Shown here: positions 8,569 through 18,093 of the stretch, in pieces
Position numbering within the stretch: the stretch's first letter is position 1
Layout: each line of letters begins with the position of its first letter
Origin: Ignavibacteriota bacterium
Lineage (GTDB): Bacteria; Bacteroidota; Ignavibacteria; UBA10030; SZUA-254
NCBI GenBank assembly: GCA_025358305.1
Contig: JANYJZ010000023.1
Location: 1-56,998 of the forward strand
Direction of reading: 5' to 3'
Length of the DNA stretch: 56,998 bases
Notes under the pieces: model-generated
Databases searched by the model: none
What the model saw: only the letters and a program-made list of their open reading frames with translations
What the model was told of the DNA's origin: nothing
Program-made: the position numbers and the translations under genes

Positions 8569-9861
8569 TTGAGTCTCAATCCGGAAGAACGAACCGAGAG
8601 GGCTGGTGTGAAATCACTTGGTGAGAATTTGCTAGATGTCATTTCCGTGATCGCGGAACGCCGACGATTTGTCGTCCGATTCGTGCTCATCGCAACGCTC
8701 GGTACCGCACTGGTAACATTTCTACTGCCAAAATGGTACAAGTCGACGGCATCTGTCTTCCCTGCGGAACAGACCAATTTGTTTCCCGGCCTTGATGGCG
8801 TTTCCTCGCTCGTCAAAACGTTGTCCGGCGGCGGAAAGCGGTTGGGCTCTCTTGCAGGACCAACTGAAGCTGATCGGTTCATCGCGATCCTGAAGAGCGA
8901 CCGTGTGATCAGCGGTGTGATCCAGAAATTTCAGCTCGTGGATGTCTACGACTATGCCTCGTCGAGTTATGCCATGGAGAAGACATCCGAGGAACTAGTG
9001 GACAATACGGTCGTCGCGGTCCAGGACGAAGGAAATATGACCATTTCGGTTTTTGATAAGGACCCGAAGCGGGCGGCCAGTATTGCGAATTATTACGTCG
9101 AGCTTCTCAATCAGACGAATTCCGAATTACAAGTCCAAAATGCGCGCGGCAACCGGGAATTCATCGAGCAACGCTACGCGAAGAATCTTGAGGATCTGAA
9201 AGTCGCCGAGGAAGCAATGAAGAGCTTCCAGATGAAACACGGAATCGTGGCCGTGCCAGAACAGGCGGAAGCGACTATCAAGGCGGGAGCGGAACTCTAT
9301 GCGAAACTGGCCGCAAAGGAAATTGAACTGAACGTCCTGAAGAGGCAATTCTCTGCCGATCATCCCAGCGTCGCGGCAGCGCAGATCGAGATCGACGAGA
9401 TTCAGAAGAAGCTGAATGAGATGAATTCAAGCACGTACAAGTCCGCGGATGAGATCAAGGTTCTCGTGCCGTTCCGTCAGATGCCCGAACTTGCCACAGA
9501 CTATGTCCGTCTTTACCGGAACCTCCAGATTCAAAACAAGATCCTGGAATTCATTACTCCGCTCTACGAACAGGCTAAGATCGAGGAAAAACGGAACACG
9601 CCGTCGGTCGTCGTCCTCGACAATGCGACCGCCCCTGAGCGAAAGGCCAAGCCAAAGGTCCTGATGATGACGCTCCTCGGGTTCGTCATCTCACTTGGTG
9701 TGTCGCTCTTTGCGGTATTTACCGCCGAAGCGCTACTCCGGCTTCGCTCCTCCCACCCTGACCGGGTGGACGGCCTCTGGTCGCTCCTGCGGTCTGACTG
9801 GTTCGGCCTGCGCCTCAAGGAATCTCCGGAGAATCCTTCCCGCGACAAAGGGCGAGCATAA
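8569..9861 (+). CDS. Wzz-like chain-length / polysaccharide co-polymerase
   Basis: 430 residues from a TTG at 8569, chosen because AGAAGAGGTG sits 8 bases upstream and no in-frame ATG precedes the first membrane helix. Two transmembrane segments (about 37-57 and 363-386) flank a long, largely helical periplasmic domain with coiled-coil character (about residues 180-330). That is the PCP/Wzz plan. The C-terminal tail is short (about 45 residues) and has no Walker motifs, so it lacks a fused tyrosine kinase. It probably sets EPS chain length and links the inner membrane polymerase to the OPX channel. Confidence 0.85.
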   Translation: MSLNPEERTERAGVKSLGENLLDVISVIAERRRFVVRFVLIATLGTALVTFLLPKWYKSTASVFPAEQTNLFPGLDGVSSLVKTLSGGGKRLGSLAGPTEADRFIAILKSDRVISGVIQKFQLVDVYDYASSSYAMEKTSEELVDNTVVAVQDEGNMTISVFDKDPKRAASIANYYVELLNQTNSELQVQNARGNREFIEQRYAKNLEDLKVAEEAMKSFQMKHGIVAVPEQAEATIKAGAELYAKLAAKEIELNVLKRQFSADHPSVAAAQIEIDEIQKKLNEMNSSTYKSADEIKVLVPFRQMPELATDYVRLYRNLQIQNKILEFITPLYEQAKIEEKRNTPSVVVLDNATAPERKAKPKVLMMTLLGFVISLGVSLFAVFTAEALLRLRSSHPDRVDGLWSLLRSDWFGLRLKESPENPSRDKGRA

Positions 9862-9872
9862 GGTATCCCCCC

Positions 9873-11303
9873 ATGCAGACCATGGCTTCCAGGATCAAAT
9901 GGAACTCATTGTTCTATTTTCTTTCCTTCGCTATCCGCCTCCTGACAAACTTTCTTCTCTTCGTAGGCATCGCGCGATTCTATGGTCCCGAGACGTTCGG
10001 CCAGTTTACGGCCGCCCATACCCTCTCGACGCTTTTTATTCTCTTCGCCGATTTTGGATTTGACACCCTTCTGACGACGGAGGTCGCCCGACATCGCGAG
10101 CGTGCGGTAGCGTTGACGCAGCAGTTCCTCTCCATCAAGCTTATCTTCTGCGTCGCGTCAACCGCCGTGATGTTCGTGTTGCCATTCTTTCGGGGGGCGA
10201 GCCCTCAGACGAGAATGCTCATCGAAATCTTCAGTTTTTACGTCCTCCTTTCCGCTCTCAATAATTTCTTCTTCGCCCTGTTCAGGGGATTCGAACACAT
10301 GCACCAAGAAACGAGGATCTCGTTCATTATCAACCTCCTGTTGCTGGCGTTGTTGGTAATATTCGGGGTGCTTCATATTCCTATCATCGCCATCGCGATC
10401 GCCTTCGTCGGTTCCCGGCTCTTAGGCCTGGCGATCGCGTACGGCGTCGCGAGGAAGACCCTGGGCGTTGCGTCGCTTCAGCTTTCGCTTGGCGAGTGGA
10501 GGACGATATGGAAGCAGGTGGCCGTGTTTGGGTGTACGTTTGTCTTTGGAAATCTCTTCTTCATGCTTGATACGGTATTGATGACGTTCATGGGAAATGA
10601 TCACGATGTCGGGATCTACCAATCGGTCTTCAAGATCGTCGCTCTGGTCCTCATCGTCCCCGATATTCTCACAACGACGCTTATGCCTGTTCTGTCGAAG
10701 CTTCATCGTGAAGACATGCAACGGTGGGATCGCATAGGAATGCTGCTGAATAAGACGCTTCTGTTTGTCGGTTTGGGGGTTAGCATTGTGATGTTCGTCT
10801 ATGCCGATCAGATCATACGGCTCGTGTATGGCCTAAAGGAATACGACGAGGCCGTTCCGATCATGAGGATCTTCAGCATCATCGTGTTTGTGAGATATCT
10901 CGCCGAGACCTCCGCGCTCATGCTTACCACGTCGGGGTTGCAGCGAACGCGCATGAACGTTGTCATCGCGGCGACCGCCATGAATTTCGCGTTGAACCTC
11001 TATGTCCTTCCGCAGTACGGGATCCTCGGGGCGGCGTCCGTATCGCTGCTGACGAATCTCGTGGTCGGACTGGGATATATCGTCGCTCAGAGAGCGTTGT
11101 TTATTTCTTGGGTCACGAGATTGAAAACTGTGCTCCCGCCGTTTATCCTCGGCGCATGCGCCCTCGGACTCTGGCAGATCCGAGCGGTCCCGATGTTCTA
11201 TGTGTTGCCCGCAGTTGCAGGATTGTTTTTTGCGGTGATCTATTTCATGGGCTACACCGCTGAAGAACGGCTACTCGTGTCGGTCGGAGGGAAGACGTCG
11301 TGA
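9873..11303 (+). CDS. Wzx-type polysaccharide flippase
   Basis: 476 residues, almost entirely hydrophobic, with about 12 or more predicted transmembrane helices. The N-terminus (FYFLSFAIRLLTNFLLFVGIARFYG ...) resembles the polysaccharide_synt / MATE-like MOP superfamily. It would flip undecaprenyl-linked repeat units across the inner membrane. ATG 9873 and ATG 9882 are both possible starts; AAGG lies about nine bases before the first. It lies between the chain-length protein and the polymerase, as expected in a Wzx/Wzy cluster. A second, unrelated-looking flippase is encoded at 24962. Confidence 0.85.
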   Translation: MQTMASRIKWNSLFYFLSFAIRLLTNFLLFVGIARFYGPETFGQFTAAHTLSTLFILFADFGFDTLLTTEVARHRERAVALTQQFLSIKLIFCVASTAVMFVLPFFRGASPQTRMLIEIFSFYVLLSALNNFFFALFRGFEHMHQETRISFIINLLLLALLVIFGVLHIPIIAIAIAFVGSRLLGLAIAYGVARKTLGVASLQLSLGEWRTIWKQVAVFGCTFVFGNLFFMLDTVLMTFMGNDHDVGIYQSVFKIVALVLIVPDILTTTLMPVLSKLHREDMQRWDRIGMLLNKTLLFVGLGVSIVMFVYADQIIRLVYGLKEYDEAVPIMRIFSIIVFVRYLAETSALMLTTSGLQRTRMNVVIAATAMNFALNLYVLPQYGILGAASVSLLTNLVVGLGYIVAQRALFISWVTRLKTVLPPFILGACALGLWQIRAVPMFYVLPAVAGLFFAVIYFMGYTAEERLLVSVGGKTS

Positions 11304-11349
11304 GGAGACGGATGCTGGGAATTCTATCACCATCCCGGAAGGCGGCGTG

Positions 11350-12615
11350 ATGTCTGCTCTTTCCATGACATGTTTTCTCGTGTGCTTCGGGATACTGATC
11401 TCCAGTTTCCGTAAGGGTGCGGACGTGTTCTCGCCCGGGAGAGTCTTTGGTTTTACCTGGTGCTTCGTACTCGCCCTAACGGACTTGAAGCTGAGCCGTC
11501 TTCAGCACGAATGGTCCGGTGACGTCTGGGCGATCCTGCTCTTCGGACCAGCAGCATTCCTTCTCGGTGTCTTCATCATGTATGTACAAAATGTTGGCAG
11601 TGTATATACGCCGCTCGACGAGATGCGACTAACGCTCCGGAGCGAACAGGTAAATGAACGGAGACTGTTTGGAAGCATCGTTGTGCTGTTTGTGATGTAT
11701 GGCGTTTCGTATTTCGTGATCTATCTCATCAAGGGGTATGTTCCCCTGCTGAGCCCTGAGGGGATCCTCTTCAGGACGGAATTTACGGCCTTCGGCGTGG
11801 GATTATTCATTCATCTTATGCCAGTCATTCTCGTCTGCGTGCTGGTGTATCATGTCGTCTTCGAAAGCGCCCATCGTCACAAGACCGCCCTCAAGATCAT
11901 CGCGGCAATCACCGCGTTATCCTTCCTCCTCCTGTTGCAGCGATTTCACTTCATCATGTCGGCGGTTATCTGCATTCCAATGCTCTACTATTCGACGAGG
12001 GTCATCCGGCTGAAGACAGCGAGCATCTTCATTCTGGCGACTGTAGCCCTGTTCTACTGGGTCTCCTCCCTCAGGACGGGGGAACTCATTCAGTACTACC
12101 TGTACCTTTCCTCCAAGATGAAATTTTCGTATCATTATGCACTCCTCACGGAGCCGTATATGTATTTTGTGATGAATCTGGAAAATTACGCACGTTCCAT
12201 CGAACTTCATCAAGATTTCACGTTTGGAGCGTACACATTTGATTTCGTGGCCGCCGTAACGGGGCTCAAACACTGGCTAAGAAGCTACTTCCTTCTTGAA
12301 GATAATCCTTACTTGGTAAGCGGTTATAATACGTATACCGCCTTTTGGACATTCTATCGGGATTTTGGCATCGCCGGTCTTGGGACGATTAGCCTGATGC
12401 TGGGGGCAATGACGGGATATCTCCATGCTCGGCTGCGTCTGCGACCGTCGGTACTCAATCTTACATCGTATGCGATCGCCATCTTCATGATGGTGATTTC
12501 ATTTTTCAATTTTCCATTTTCACTCCTCTGGTTCATACTTGTGATTGCACTCATCATCATGGTGCTGCACTACATAGCCGGGGTGAAAGATGGTCCCGGG
12601 ACGGCGGGGTTATGA
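11350..12615 (+). CDS. Wzy-like O-antigen/EPS polymerase
   Basis: 421 residues from ATG 11350 (a GTG lies one codon upstream). Around ten to twelve predicted transmembrane helices with a large loop near residues 230-310 rich in aromatic residues. Sequence conservation in Wzy proteins is very low, so the call rests on topology, length and position between a flippase and glycosyltransferases. The oligosaccharide repeat unit polymerase family is the likely match. The stop overlaps the start of the next gene (ATGA), implying coupled translation. Confidence 0.72.
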   Translation: MSALSMTCFLVCFGILISSFRKGADVFSPGRVFGFTWCFVLALTDLKLSRLQHEWSGDVWAILLFGPAAFLLGVFIMYVQNVGSVYTPLDEMRLTLRSEQVNERRLFGSIVVLFVMYGVSYFVIYLIKGYVPLLSPEGILFRTEFTAFGVGLFIHLMPVILVCVLVYHVVFESAHRHKTALKIIAAITALSFLLLLQRFHFIMSAVICIPMLYYSTRVIRLKTASIFILATVALFYWVSSLRTGELIQYYLYLSSKMKFSYHYALLTEPYMYFVMNLENYARSIELHQDFTFGAYTFDFVAAVTGLKHWLRSYFLLEDNPYLVSGYNTYTAFWTFYRDFGIAGLGTISLMLGAMTGYLHARLRLRPSVLNLTSYAIAIFMMVISFFNFPFSLLWFILVIALIIMVLHYIAGVKDGPGTAGL

Positions 12616-13709
12616 TCGGCCCCGCTTCCGATGGGCGAAGATTGAGGATATTGATTGATGACGGCCTTTCAAGTCGGGGAAATAAATCAGGTGTGGGTCA
12701 ACACAGTGAAAATGTCGCGAAGCATCTGAATGCGTTTGCCTCGGCCGAGCTCGCGTCCTTTCCGGTCGCCGGTGCGATGCCGCGATACTTCCGCAAGTGG
12801 GCTTATATCGCAGCAACGAACGTAGCTGCACGATATAGCAAGTACGATATCGTGCACCATATGAGCCACTACGTCCCGCTCATCCGCGGGACGAGCACGC
12901 ACGTGGCCACGATCCATGATCTCGGAATTGTCCGATACCCGGAGACGGTGTCGCTGGCATGGCGGCATTACAACCGATACGCGTTCGATCGCGCCATCAG
13001 ACGATCGGACGCGTTGGTGACAATTTCGCAGGCGGTGCGCGATGAGCTTGCCGGGTACTGCCCCTCGTTTCCACTGGAGAGGATCTATGTGTGTTCAAGC
13101 GGAGTCCGCGACGTATTCTTTCAGGTGAAGCCGGACAGTACCGATATCACACCTCTACGCGTAAAACCATTTTCGTATCTCCTCTTTGTGGGAGACCTCT
13201 CACGGAGGAAGAATCTTCTCTTCCTGCTGGAGGCGTTTATCTCGGCAAAGCGCGCCAGGCGGCTGAAACCCGACACGGAACTAATCCTCGTGGGAAGAAA
13301 AGGTTGGGGCTACAGGGAATTCGAGCACCTCGTGAGAGACGTCAATGGCGTGCGGGTGCTCGGTTACTTGCCGGATGCTGTGCTCGTCAGCCTGTATAAG
13401 TTTTGCAAGGCAGTGATATTTCCGTCCGTCTACGAAGGGTTCGGTTCGCCGATTGTCGAAGCGATGAGCCAGCAGAGCCCCGTGGTGATCTCGAATATTC
13501 CCTCGAGTACTGAACTCAATCTGGCTCATAACAAACAGATGCTCGTCTTCAGTCTCGGCGATCGCGAACAGCTCGAGTCGATGCTTGAAAAGGTTGACCA
13601 GAATCACGAATCGATCCGCAGCGGTCTCCGCTACGGGGATCTGTCGCAGTACACGTATCATAATGTCGCACGAAGACACTTTGAGGCGTATGAGAGGATT
13701 CTTGCATAG
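12612..13709 (+). CDS. GT4-family glycosyltransferase (first of three)
   Basis: 365 residues starting within the stop of the polymerase gene. N-terminal Rossmann domain with a glycine-rich acceptor loop (SRGNKSGVGQHSENV) and the segment VATIHDLGIVRYPE. The C-terminal domain carries the family 4 nucleotide-sugar site EGFGSPIVEAMSQ, with Glu residues seven apart (E-x7-E), plus SNIPSSTEL. It adds one sugar to a lipid-linked repeat unit on the cytoplasmic face; donor and linkage cannot be read from sequence. Similar in layout to the gene at 14463, perhaps by old duplication. Confidence 0.85.
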   Translation: MIGPASDGRRLRILIDDGLSSRGNKSGVGQHSENVAKHLNAFASAELASFPVAGAMPRYFRKWAYIAATNVAARYSKYDIVHHMSHYVPLIRGTSTHVATIHDLGIVRYPETVSLAWRHYNRYAFDRAIRRSDALVTISQAVRDELAGYCPSFPLERIYVCSSGVRDVFFQVKPDSTDITPLRVKPFSYLLFVGDLSRRKNLLFLLEAFISAKRARRLKPDTELILVGRKGWGYREFEHLVRDVNGVRVLGYLPDAVLVSLYKFCKAVIFPSVYEGFGSPIVEAMSQQSPVVISNIPSSTELNLAHNKQMLVFSLGDREQLESMLEKVDQNHESIRSGLRYGDLSQYTYHNVARRHFEAYERILA

Positions 13710-13740
13710 GAAGTTGGGTCAAATAAGGCCTCCAGTTCCA

Positions 13741-13769
13741 TTGTACGTTACTATTACCGCCGCTTAAAT
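13741..13769 (+). promoter_or_regulatory. Candidate internal promoter in EPS operon
   Basis: TTGTAC (13741-13746), 17 bases, TTAAAT (13764-13769) in the 75-base gap before the methyltransferase gene, one of the larger gaps inside the operon. The hexamers are moderate matches. Confidence 0.3.
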
Positions 13770-13784
13770 TTATTTCTATTGCAC

Positions 13785-14441
13785 ATGAAACAATTTCTCA
13801 AAGAAACTCTTTCACCGTCGACCTGGCAGACCCTCAGGTCGGCTTATTACTCCGTGATCGCCATAAAGATCCGACTCTTCGGGCGTCCACCGTTATTTGC
13901 GGAGACGACAAAAGCAAAGCCGAGAAGGATTGCTGATGGATTTTATGACAAGTTCTGCGCCGGAAAGGGGCTCGACGTTGGGCATGGCGGGGACAAGATC
14001 ATGCCGGATGCGGATGGGTGGGATTTTGAGGATGGGGATGCCCAGTACCTTCGCGGCGTCCCGGATGAAAAATATGATTTTGTGTACTCCTCGCACACAT
14101 TGGAGCATATGGTGGATGCGGCAATAGCCCTGAAGAACTGGTGGAGAGTGGTCAAACCGAATGGGTTTCTTTTGATGTATATTCCTCACCGGGATCTCTA
14201 CGAGAAGAAGAAGACGCTGCCTTCACTCTGGAATCTTGACCATAAGCATTTCTTTCTTGTTGACCATGACGAACCGCCTGACACGAAGGGCATCGTACCC
14301 CTCGTTCAGAAATCGCTTTCTGAGTGCGAGATCGTCTACGTCAAGGAGTGCACCGCCGGGCATACCGTAACCGACCCGGCAAAGCCGAGCGATGGCGAAT
14401 ACTCCATCGAGGTCGTCCTGCGGAAACGGGCAAAACGATAA
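13785..14441 (+). CDS. Class I SAM-dependent methyltransferase
   Basis: 218 residues from ATG 13785 (a TTG two codons earlier is less likely). The glycine-rich motif I is short (GKGLDVGHGGDK), followed by acidic motif II (DGWDFEDGDAQYL) and the motif typical of Methyltransf_11 proteins, YDFVYSSHTLEHMVD, then LKNWWRVVKPNGFLLMYIPH. It probably methylates a sugar or lipid-linked glycan of the EPS unit. The DIGHG-like motif I lacks the usual E/DxGxGxG spacing, so substrate and activity are less certain. It lies between two glycosyltransferase genes. Confidence 0.78.
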   Translation: MKQFLKETLSPSTWQTLRSAYYSVIAIKIRLFGRPPLFAETTKAKPRRIADGFYDKFCAGKGLDVGHGGDKIMPDADGWDFEDGDAQYLRGVPDEKYDFVYSSHTLEHMVDAAIALKNWWRVVKPNGFLLMYIPHRDLYEKKKTLPSLWNLDHKHFFLVDHDEPPDTKGIVPLVQKSLSECEIVYVKECTAGHTVTDPAKPSDGEYSIEVVLRKRAKR

Positions 14442-14462
14442 CGTGCGAATTGCCTGCAGGCC

Positions 14463-15530
14463 ATGGTAAACGTCCTCCTCGATAGTGGCAACGCGCCGCC
14501 AAAGACCGGTATCGGAATTTACGGGCAGCTGCTTGTGCGCGCGATGCAGACGTATTGCCCTGAGGAGATCACGATTACGGAGGCAGCAATAGGCTATCCA
14601 GCGCATACGCTACGACCGCTCCGGCGTCTATTCTACTTGATCGAGCTTGGAGAACTTCGGCGGAAGCGCTTTCGTGGCGCCGACGTCGTCCATTATATCA
14701 ACCAGTATGCACCGGCCCGGCGAAAAGACGTGTCGTACGTTGTTTCTATCCATGATCTCGATCCGCTGATGCTGCCGAGCGCGCATACGAGGAGGTTTGC
14801 ATTATATTATTCACGGTCCATTCGCCTAACGACCCAACGAGCTCACCTTATAGTCACGCAAAGCGAAGCTGTCCGTTGCGAGGTTCTGGAGCATTTCCGA
14901 CTTTCTCCGTCATCGGTCTGTGTTGGCGGGGATGGCCTCTCAGAGGAATTTACGAGGCTGGCCGACGAGACGCGCAAATCCACGCCCGCGGTGCCGGTGC
15001 TGTTGTATGTCGGTCAATTGAGCAAGAAAAAGAATATTGCCTGGGTCGTGCGAACACTGCGTGAAGGGCTGGCTTCGGGAGCGCTTCCGCCGCTCAGGCT
15101 TGAACTTGCCGGCGGGGAAGGATTTGGCTCAGGGGAAATTCGAACGGAGATCGAACAGAGCGGCTCCTTCGTCCATTGGCACGATCGTCCCTCGCTTGAA
15201 ACGATCGTTTCCCTGTACTGCTCATGCTCCGCTGTCCTCCTGGCTTCGTTGCGTGAAGGTTTCGGAAGACCGCTTCTCGAAGCGATGTACTGCGATAAAC
15301 CGATCATCGCGAGCAGGATCCCGACAAGCGAGGAGCTGGCCGGCTCGAGCGCCCATTACTTCGCCATCGATGACACTGACGAATTCTACGAAGCTGTGCG
15401 AAACGCACTTCAGGATACGAAGCATGATGTCCGAACGAGGCTGGCGCCCGAGGTGCTGGAAAGATATTCGTGGAGAAACCTTGCAAATGTCTATTCCAAC
15501 ATCTATCAAAGAGCCGTATGGCTTCGCTGA
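14463..15530 (+). CDS. GT4-family glycosyltransferase (second)
   Basis: 355 residues. N-terminal motif with acceptor loop SGNAPPKTGIGIYGQLLV, then VVSIHDLDPLMLPSAHTRR, similar in position to the GT4 at 12612. The C-terminal donor site reads REGFGRPLLEAMYCDKPIIAS, the GT4 E-x7-E signature. A cytoplasmic enzyme of repeat-unit assembly; donor unknown. It overlaps the next gene by 13 bases. Confidence 0.85.
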   Translation: MVNVLLDSGNAPPKTGIGIYGQLLVRAMQTYCPEEITITEAAIGYPAHTLRPLRRLFYLIELGELRRKRFRGADVVHYINQYAPARRKDVSYVVSIHDLDPLMLPSAHTRRFALYYSRSIRLTTQRAHLIVTQSEAVRCEVLEHFRLSPSSVCVGGDGLSEEFTRLADETRKSTPAVPVLLYVGQLSKKKNIAWVVRTLREGLASGALPPLRLELAGGEGFGSGEIRTEIEQSGSFVHWHDRPSLETIVSLYCSCSAVLLASLREGFGRPLLEAMYCDKPIIASRIPTSEELAGSSAHYFAIDDTDEFYEAVRNALQDTKHDVRTRLAPEVLERYSWRNLANVYSNIYQRAVWLR

Positions 15531-16693
15531 ACCGCCGGCTACGGGTAGGGCATCTAATTACCAATTTTGCGGTTGGTGGCGCCCAGGATTATTTGTTTAT
15601 GGTCATCCGTGGTTTGGATCAAGCAATCTTCGACCCGATCATCATGGGAAGAGATGAAGGCGACTGGGCTGAAAGGGCGAGAACTATTGACGGCGTCCGG
15701 TTTCAGGATATCCCATCCCTTCGAAGGCGTATCTCGCCGTGGCACGATTTACGGGCGGTCCTTGAGGTCCGCACCTATTGCCGCCGCCTTCAACTCGATG
15801 TTCTTCATACGCATTCGTCGAAACCAGGAGTCGTCGGAAGACTGGGGGCGTATCTCGCGGGGGTGCCGGTGGTGATTCACACGGTCCATGGGTTTCCTTT
15901 CCATAATTTTATGCCATCATGGAAACGGAAGCTTTTCGTGGCAACCGAACGCGCGATGTCTCAGTACACCACGAGGCTCCTCGTTTACTCGAACGCTGAT
16001 GCACAGACTGCGGGATCGTTGAAGATCGGGACCCCCCGATCGATTGCAATGTTCTATTACGGTGTCGATTATACTCCATTCGAGGCGAACATTGACAGGG
16101 TGAAGGTCCGGCAAGCGCTCGGATTTGACGATTCCCATTACATCATTGGGTTCACGGGTAGGTTCTCGGATCAGAAAGCTCTTCATATTTTAATTAAGGC
16201 ATTCGCGAAGGTCGCGAAACAGCACCCGGATGCACGCCTTCTGCTCGTGGGCGATGGATCGCTGAGACACGATTTGGAAGCATTGGCGGCGACGTTAGGA
16301 GTTTTGGATCGAATTCTCATCACGGGTTTTCGATCAGACATTGTCCCTATGCTCAAGGCCATGGATCTCTTTGTTATGACGAGTCTCTGGGAGGGCCTCA
16401 GCAGATCCCTTGCTGAAGCGATGTATGCGCGTCTGCCGGTCGTTGCGACTGATGTCGGGGGAACATCCGATGCTGTGAGGAATGATGAAACCGGGTGGCT
16501 CATCGCACCGAACAGCGTTGACGACACGGTTGCCGCGATCCTTGAGGCAAGACAGAAACCATCGATGGCTCGAATCTTCGCGGGTGCGGGACATGCCTGG
16601 GCGATAAAAGCTTTCGACATCGCAACAATGCACAAGAAGATCGCCGCTCTCTATCTTGATCTCTTTTCAGGTAAAAAGGGACAGTTGACGTGA
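15518..16693 (+). CDS. GT4-family glycosyltransferase (third)
   Basis: 391 residues from ATG 15518, inside the end of the previous gene; an upstream ATG at 15470 would extend 16 residues into that gene and gives no better alignment. Starts RRLRVGHLITNFAVGGAQDY (GGAQ loop of GT4 enzymes), with VLHTHSSKPGVVGR and a donor domain IIGFTGRFSDQKALHILIKA ... LWEGLSRSLAEAMYARLPVVA. It resembles the PelF/EpsF-like GT4 group. The stop overlaps the GTG start of the phosphoglycosyltransferase gene. Confidence 0.86.
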   Translation: MASLNRRLRVGHLITNFAVGGAQDYLFMVIRGLDQAIFDPIIMGRDEGDWAERARTIDGVRFQDIPSLRRRISPWHDLRAVLEVRTYCRRLQLDVLHTHSSKPGVVGRLGAYLAGVPVVIHTVHGFPFHNFMPSWKRKLFVATERAMSQYTTRLLVYSNADAQTAGSLKIGTPRSIAMFYYGVDYTPFEANIDRVKVRQALGFDDSHYIIGFTGRFSDQKALHILIKAFAKVAKQHPDARLLLVGDGSLRHDLEALAATLGVLDRILITGFRSDIVPMLKAMDLFVMTSLWEGLSRSLAEAMYARLPVVATDVGGTSDAVRNDETGWLIAPNSVDDTVAAILEARQKPSMARIFAGAGHAWAIKAFDIATMHKKIAALYLDLFSGKKGQLT

Positions 16694-18093
16694 GGCCAAA
16701 CGTTCGAAAGGAAATATCGATCCTGCTTCTCGGCGATTTCATCATGACGAGTTGTGCCTGGTCATTGTATTTTTGGTTCAGGATCAGGAGCGGGGTGCTT
16801 TTGTCCGTCATGGAACCCGACTATTGGGTGCCGATGATCGCTCTTGCGTTCTTCTGGATGTTCATCTTCTTTCTGTTCGGACTCTACCGGTCGTGGTACG
16901 CAAAGTCGCGGCTCGATGAGCTGACCCTTATTGCCAGAGCCGTGATCTCCGGCATTTTACTTCTCTTCTTCCTGATATTCTTCGATGATCGGGGAACTGG
17001 CTCTCCGATTCATACGCGGCTCCTCATTGCCGTCTATTGCGCGTTCATGATCGTATGTGTCGGCGGCGGGAGGATGTTGCAGCACACATTTCAACGCAGG
17101 CTGCTCACTGCTGGAATTGGACTGCACAACACCCTCATCGTTGGATGGGAATCGAAGGCCCGCGCGCTCTATGATTCGATCCAACTCTACCCAGCTCTGG
17201 GCTATCGCGTTGTCGGCTTTGTTCCCGTGAGGGAACATCCCAGTACCGATCCGTATAAGCAGGTGCCGGTTCTCGGACCCATCGATGACCTTGCACGGAT
17301 CATCGATCTTCATAATGTCAAAGATGTGCTCATCGCACTCGATTCAACCGATCATGACGGGCTGCTTTCCATTGTCGCGTCGTGCAATTCGCACGATGTG
17401 AGCCTAAAGATCATTCCCGACTTGTATGATATCATCAGCGGGCAGGCGCGGACGAACCAGATCTACGGATTCCCGCTCATCGAGATCATGCCGCAGCTGA
17501 TGCAGCCCTGGGAACTGTTCATGAAGCGCGCCATTGATATCGGCGCCTCATTTCTCATTCTCCTCGCCGGGCTGCCGATTTGGCTTCTCGCGGCGCTTCT
17601 CATTCGATTGGATTCCCGGGGTCCGCTCTTCTACACGCAGGAACGCCTTGGAAAGGATGAGCGACTCTTCAATGTGCTCAAGTTTCGATCGATGCACGTC
17701 GACGCAGAAAAAGAGTCAGGCCCGGTGTGGGCTAATAGGGAAGACCCCCGCGTGACGCGGGTCGGCAAATGGCTGCGCAAGTCAAGAATCGATGAGGTTC
17801 CACAGCTAATCAATGTCCTTGACGGCGAGATGAGTCTCGTCGGCCCTCGCCCAGAGCGCCCGTTCTTCGTCGAGCAGCTTTCGAAAGAGATCCCACTCTA
17901 CAAGCGCCGCCTCAAGGTCCGTCCCGGCATCACTGGGTGGGCCCAGGTGAAACACAAGTACGACGAGAATATAGACGACGTTCGGAAGAAGGTGGAGTAC
18001 GATCTCTATTATATTGAAAACATGTCGATCAGGATGGATCTGAAAATATTGCTTAATACGATCGCAGTGGTCTTACTGGGGAAGGGCCATTGA
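16690..18093 (+). CDS. Undecaprenyl-phosphate sugar phosphotransferase (intact)
   Basis: 467 residues starting with GTG 16690 in a GTGA overlap. Four to five N-terminal helices, a Rossmann-like CoA_binding_3 domain (about 140-260), one more membrane anchor, then a complete bacterial sugar transferase domain: [19 protein letters not shown] at 331-335, [12 protein letters not shown] with catalytic Asp368-Glu369, and [13 protein letters not shown], then [10 protein letters not shown]. This is the initiating enzyme that places sugar-1-phosphate on undecaprenyl phosphate (exopolysaccharide biosynthesis polyprenyl glycosylphosphotransferase). It stands in contrast to the degenerate version fused to a GT2 at 20509. 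Confidence 0.92.
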   Translation: MRPNVRKEISILLLGDFIMTSCAWSLYFWFRIRSGVLLSVMEPDYWVPMIALAFFWMFIFFLFGLYRSWYAKSRLDELTLIARAVISGILLLFFLIFFDDRGTGSPIHTRLLIAVYCAFMIVCVGGGRMLQHTFQRRLLTAGIGLHNTLIVGWESKARALYDSIQLYPALGYRVVGFVPVREHPSTDPYKQVPVLGPIDDLARIIDLHNVKDVLIALDSTDHDGLLSIVASCNSHDVSLKIIPDLYDIISGQARTNQIYGFPLIEIMPQLMQPWELFMKRAIDIGASFLILLAGLPIWLLAALLIRLDSRGPLFYTQERLGKDERLFNVLKFRSMHVDAEKESGPVWANREDPRVTRVGKWLRKSRIDEVPQLINVLDGEMSLVGPRPERPFFVEQLSKEIPLYKRRLKVRPGITGWAQVKHKYDENIDDVRKKVEYDLYYIENMSIRMDLKILLNTIAVVLLGKGH

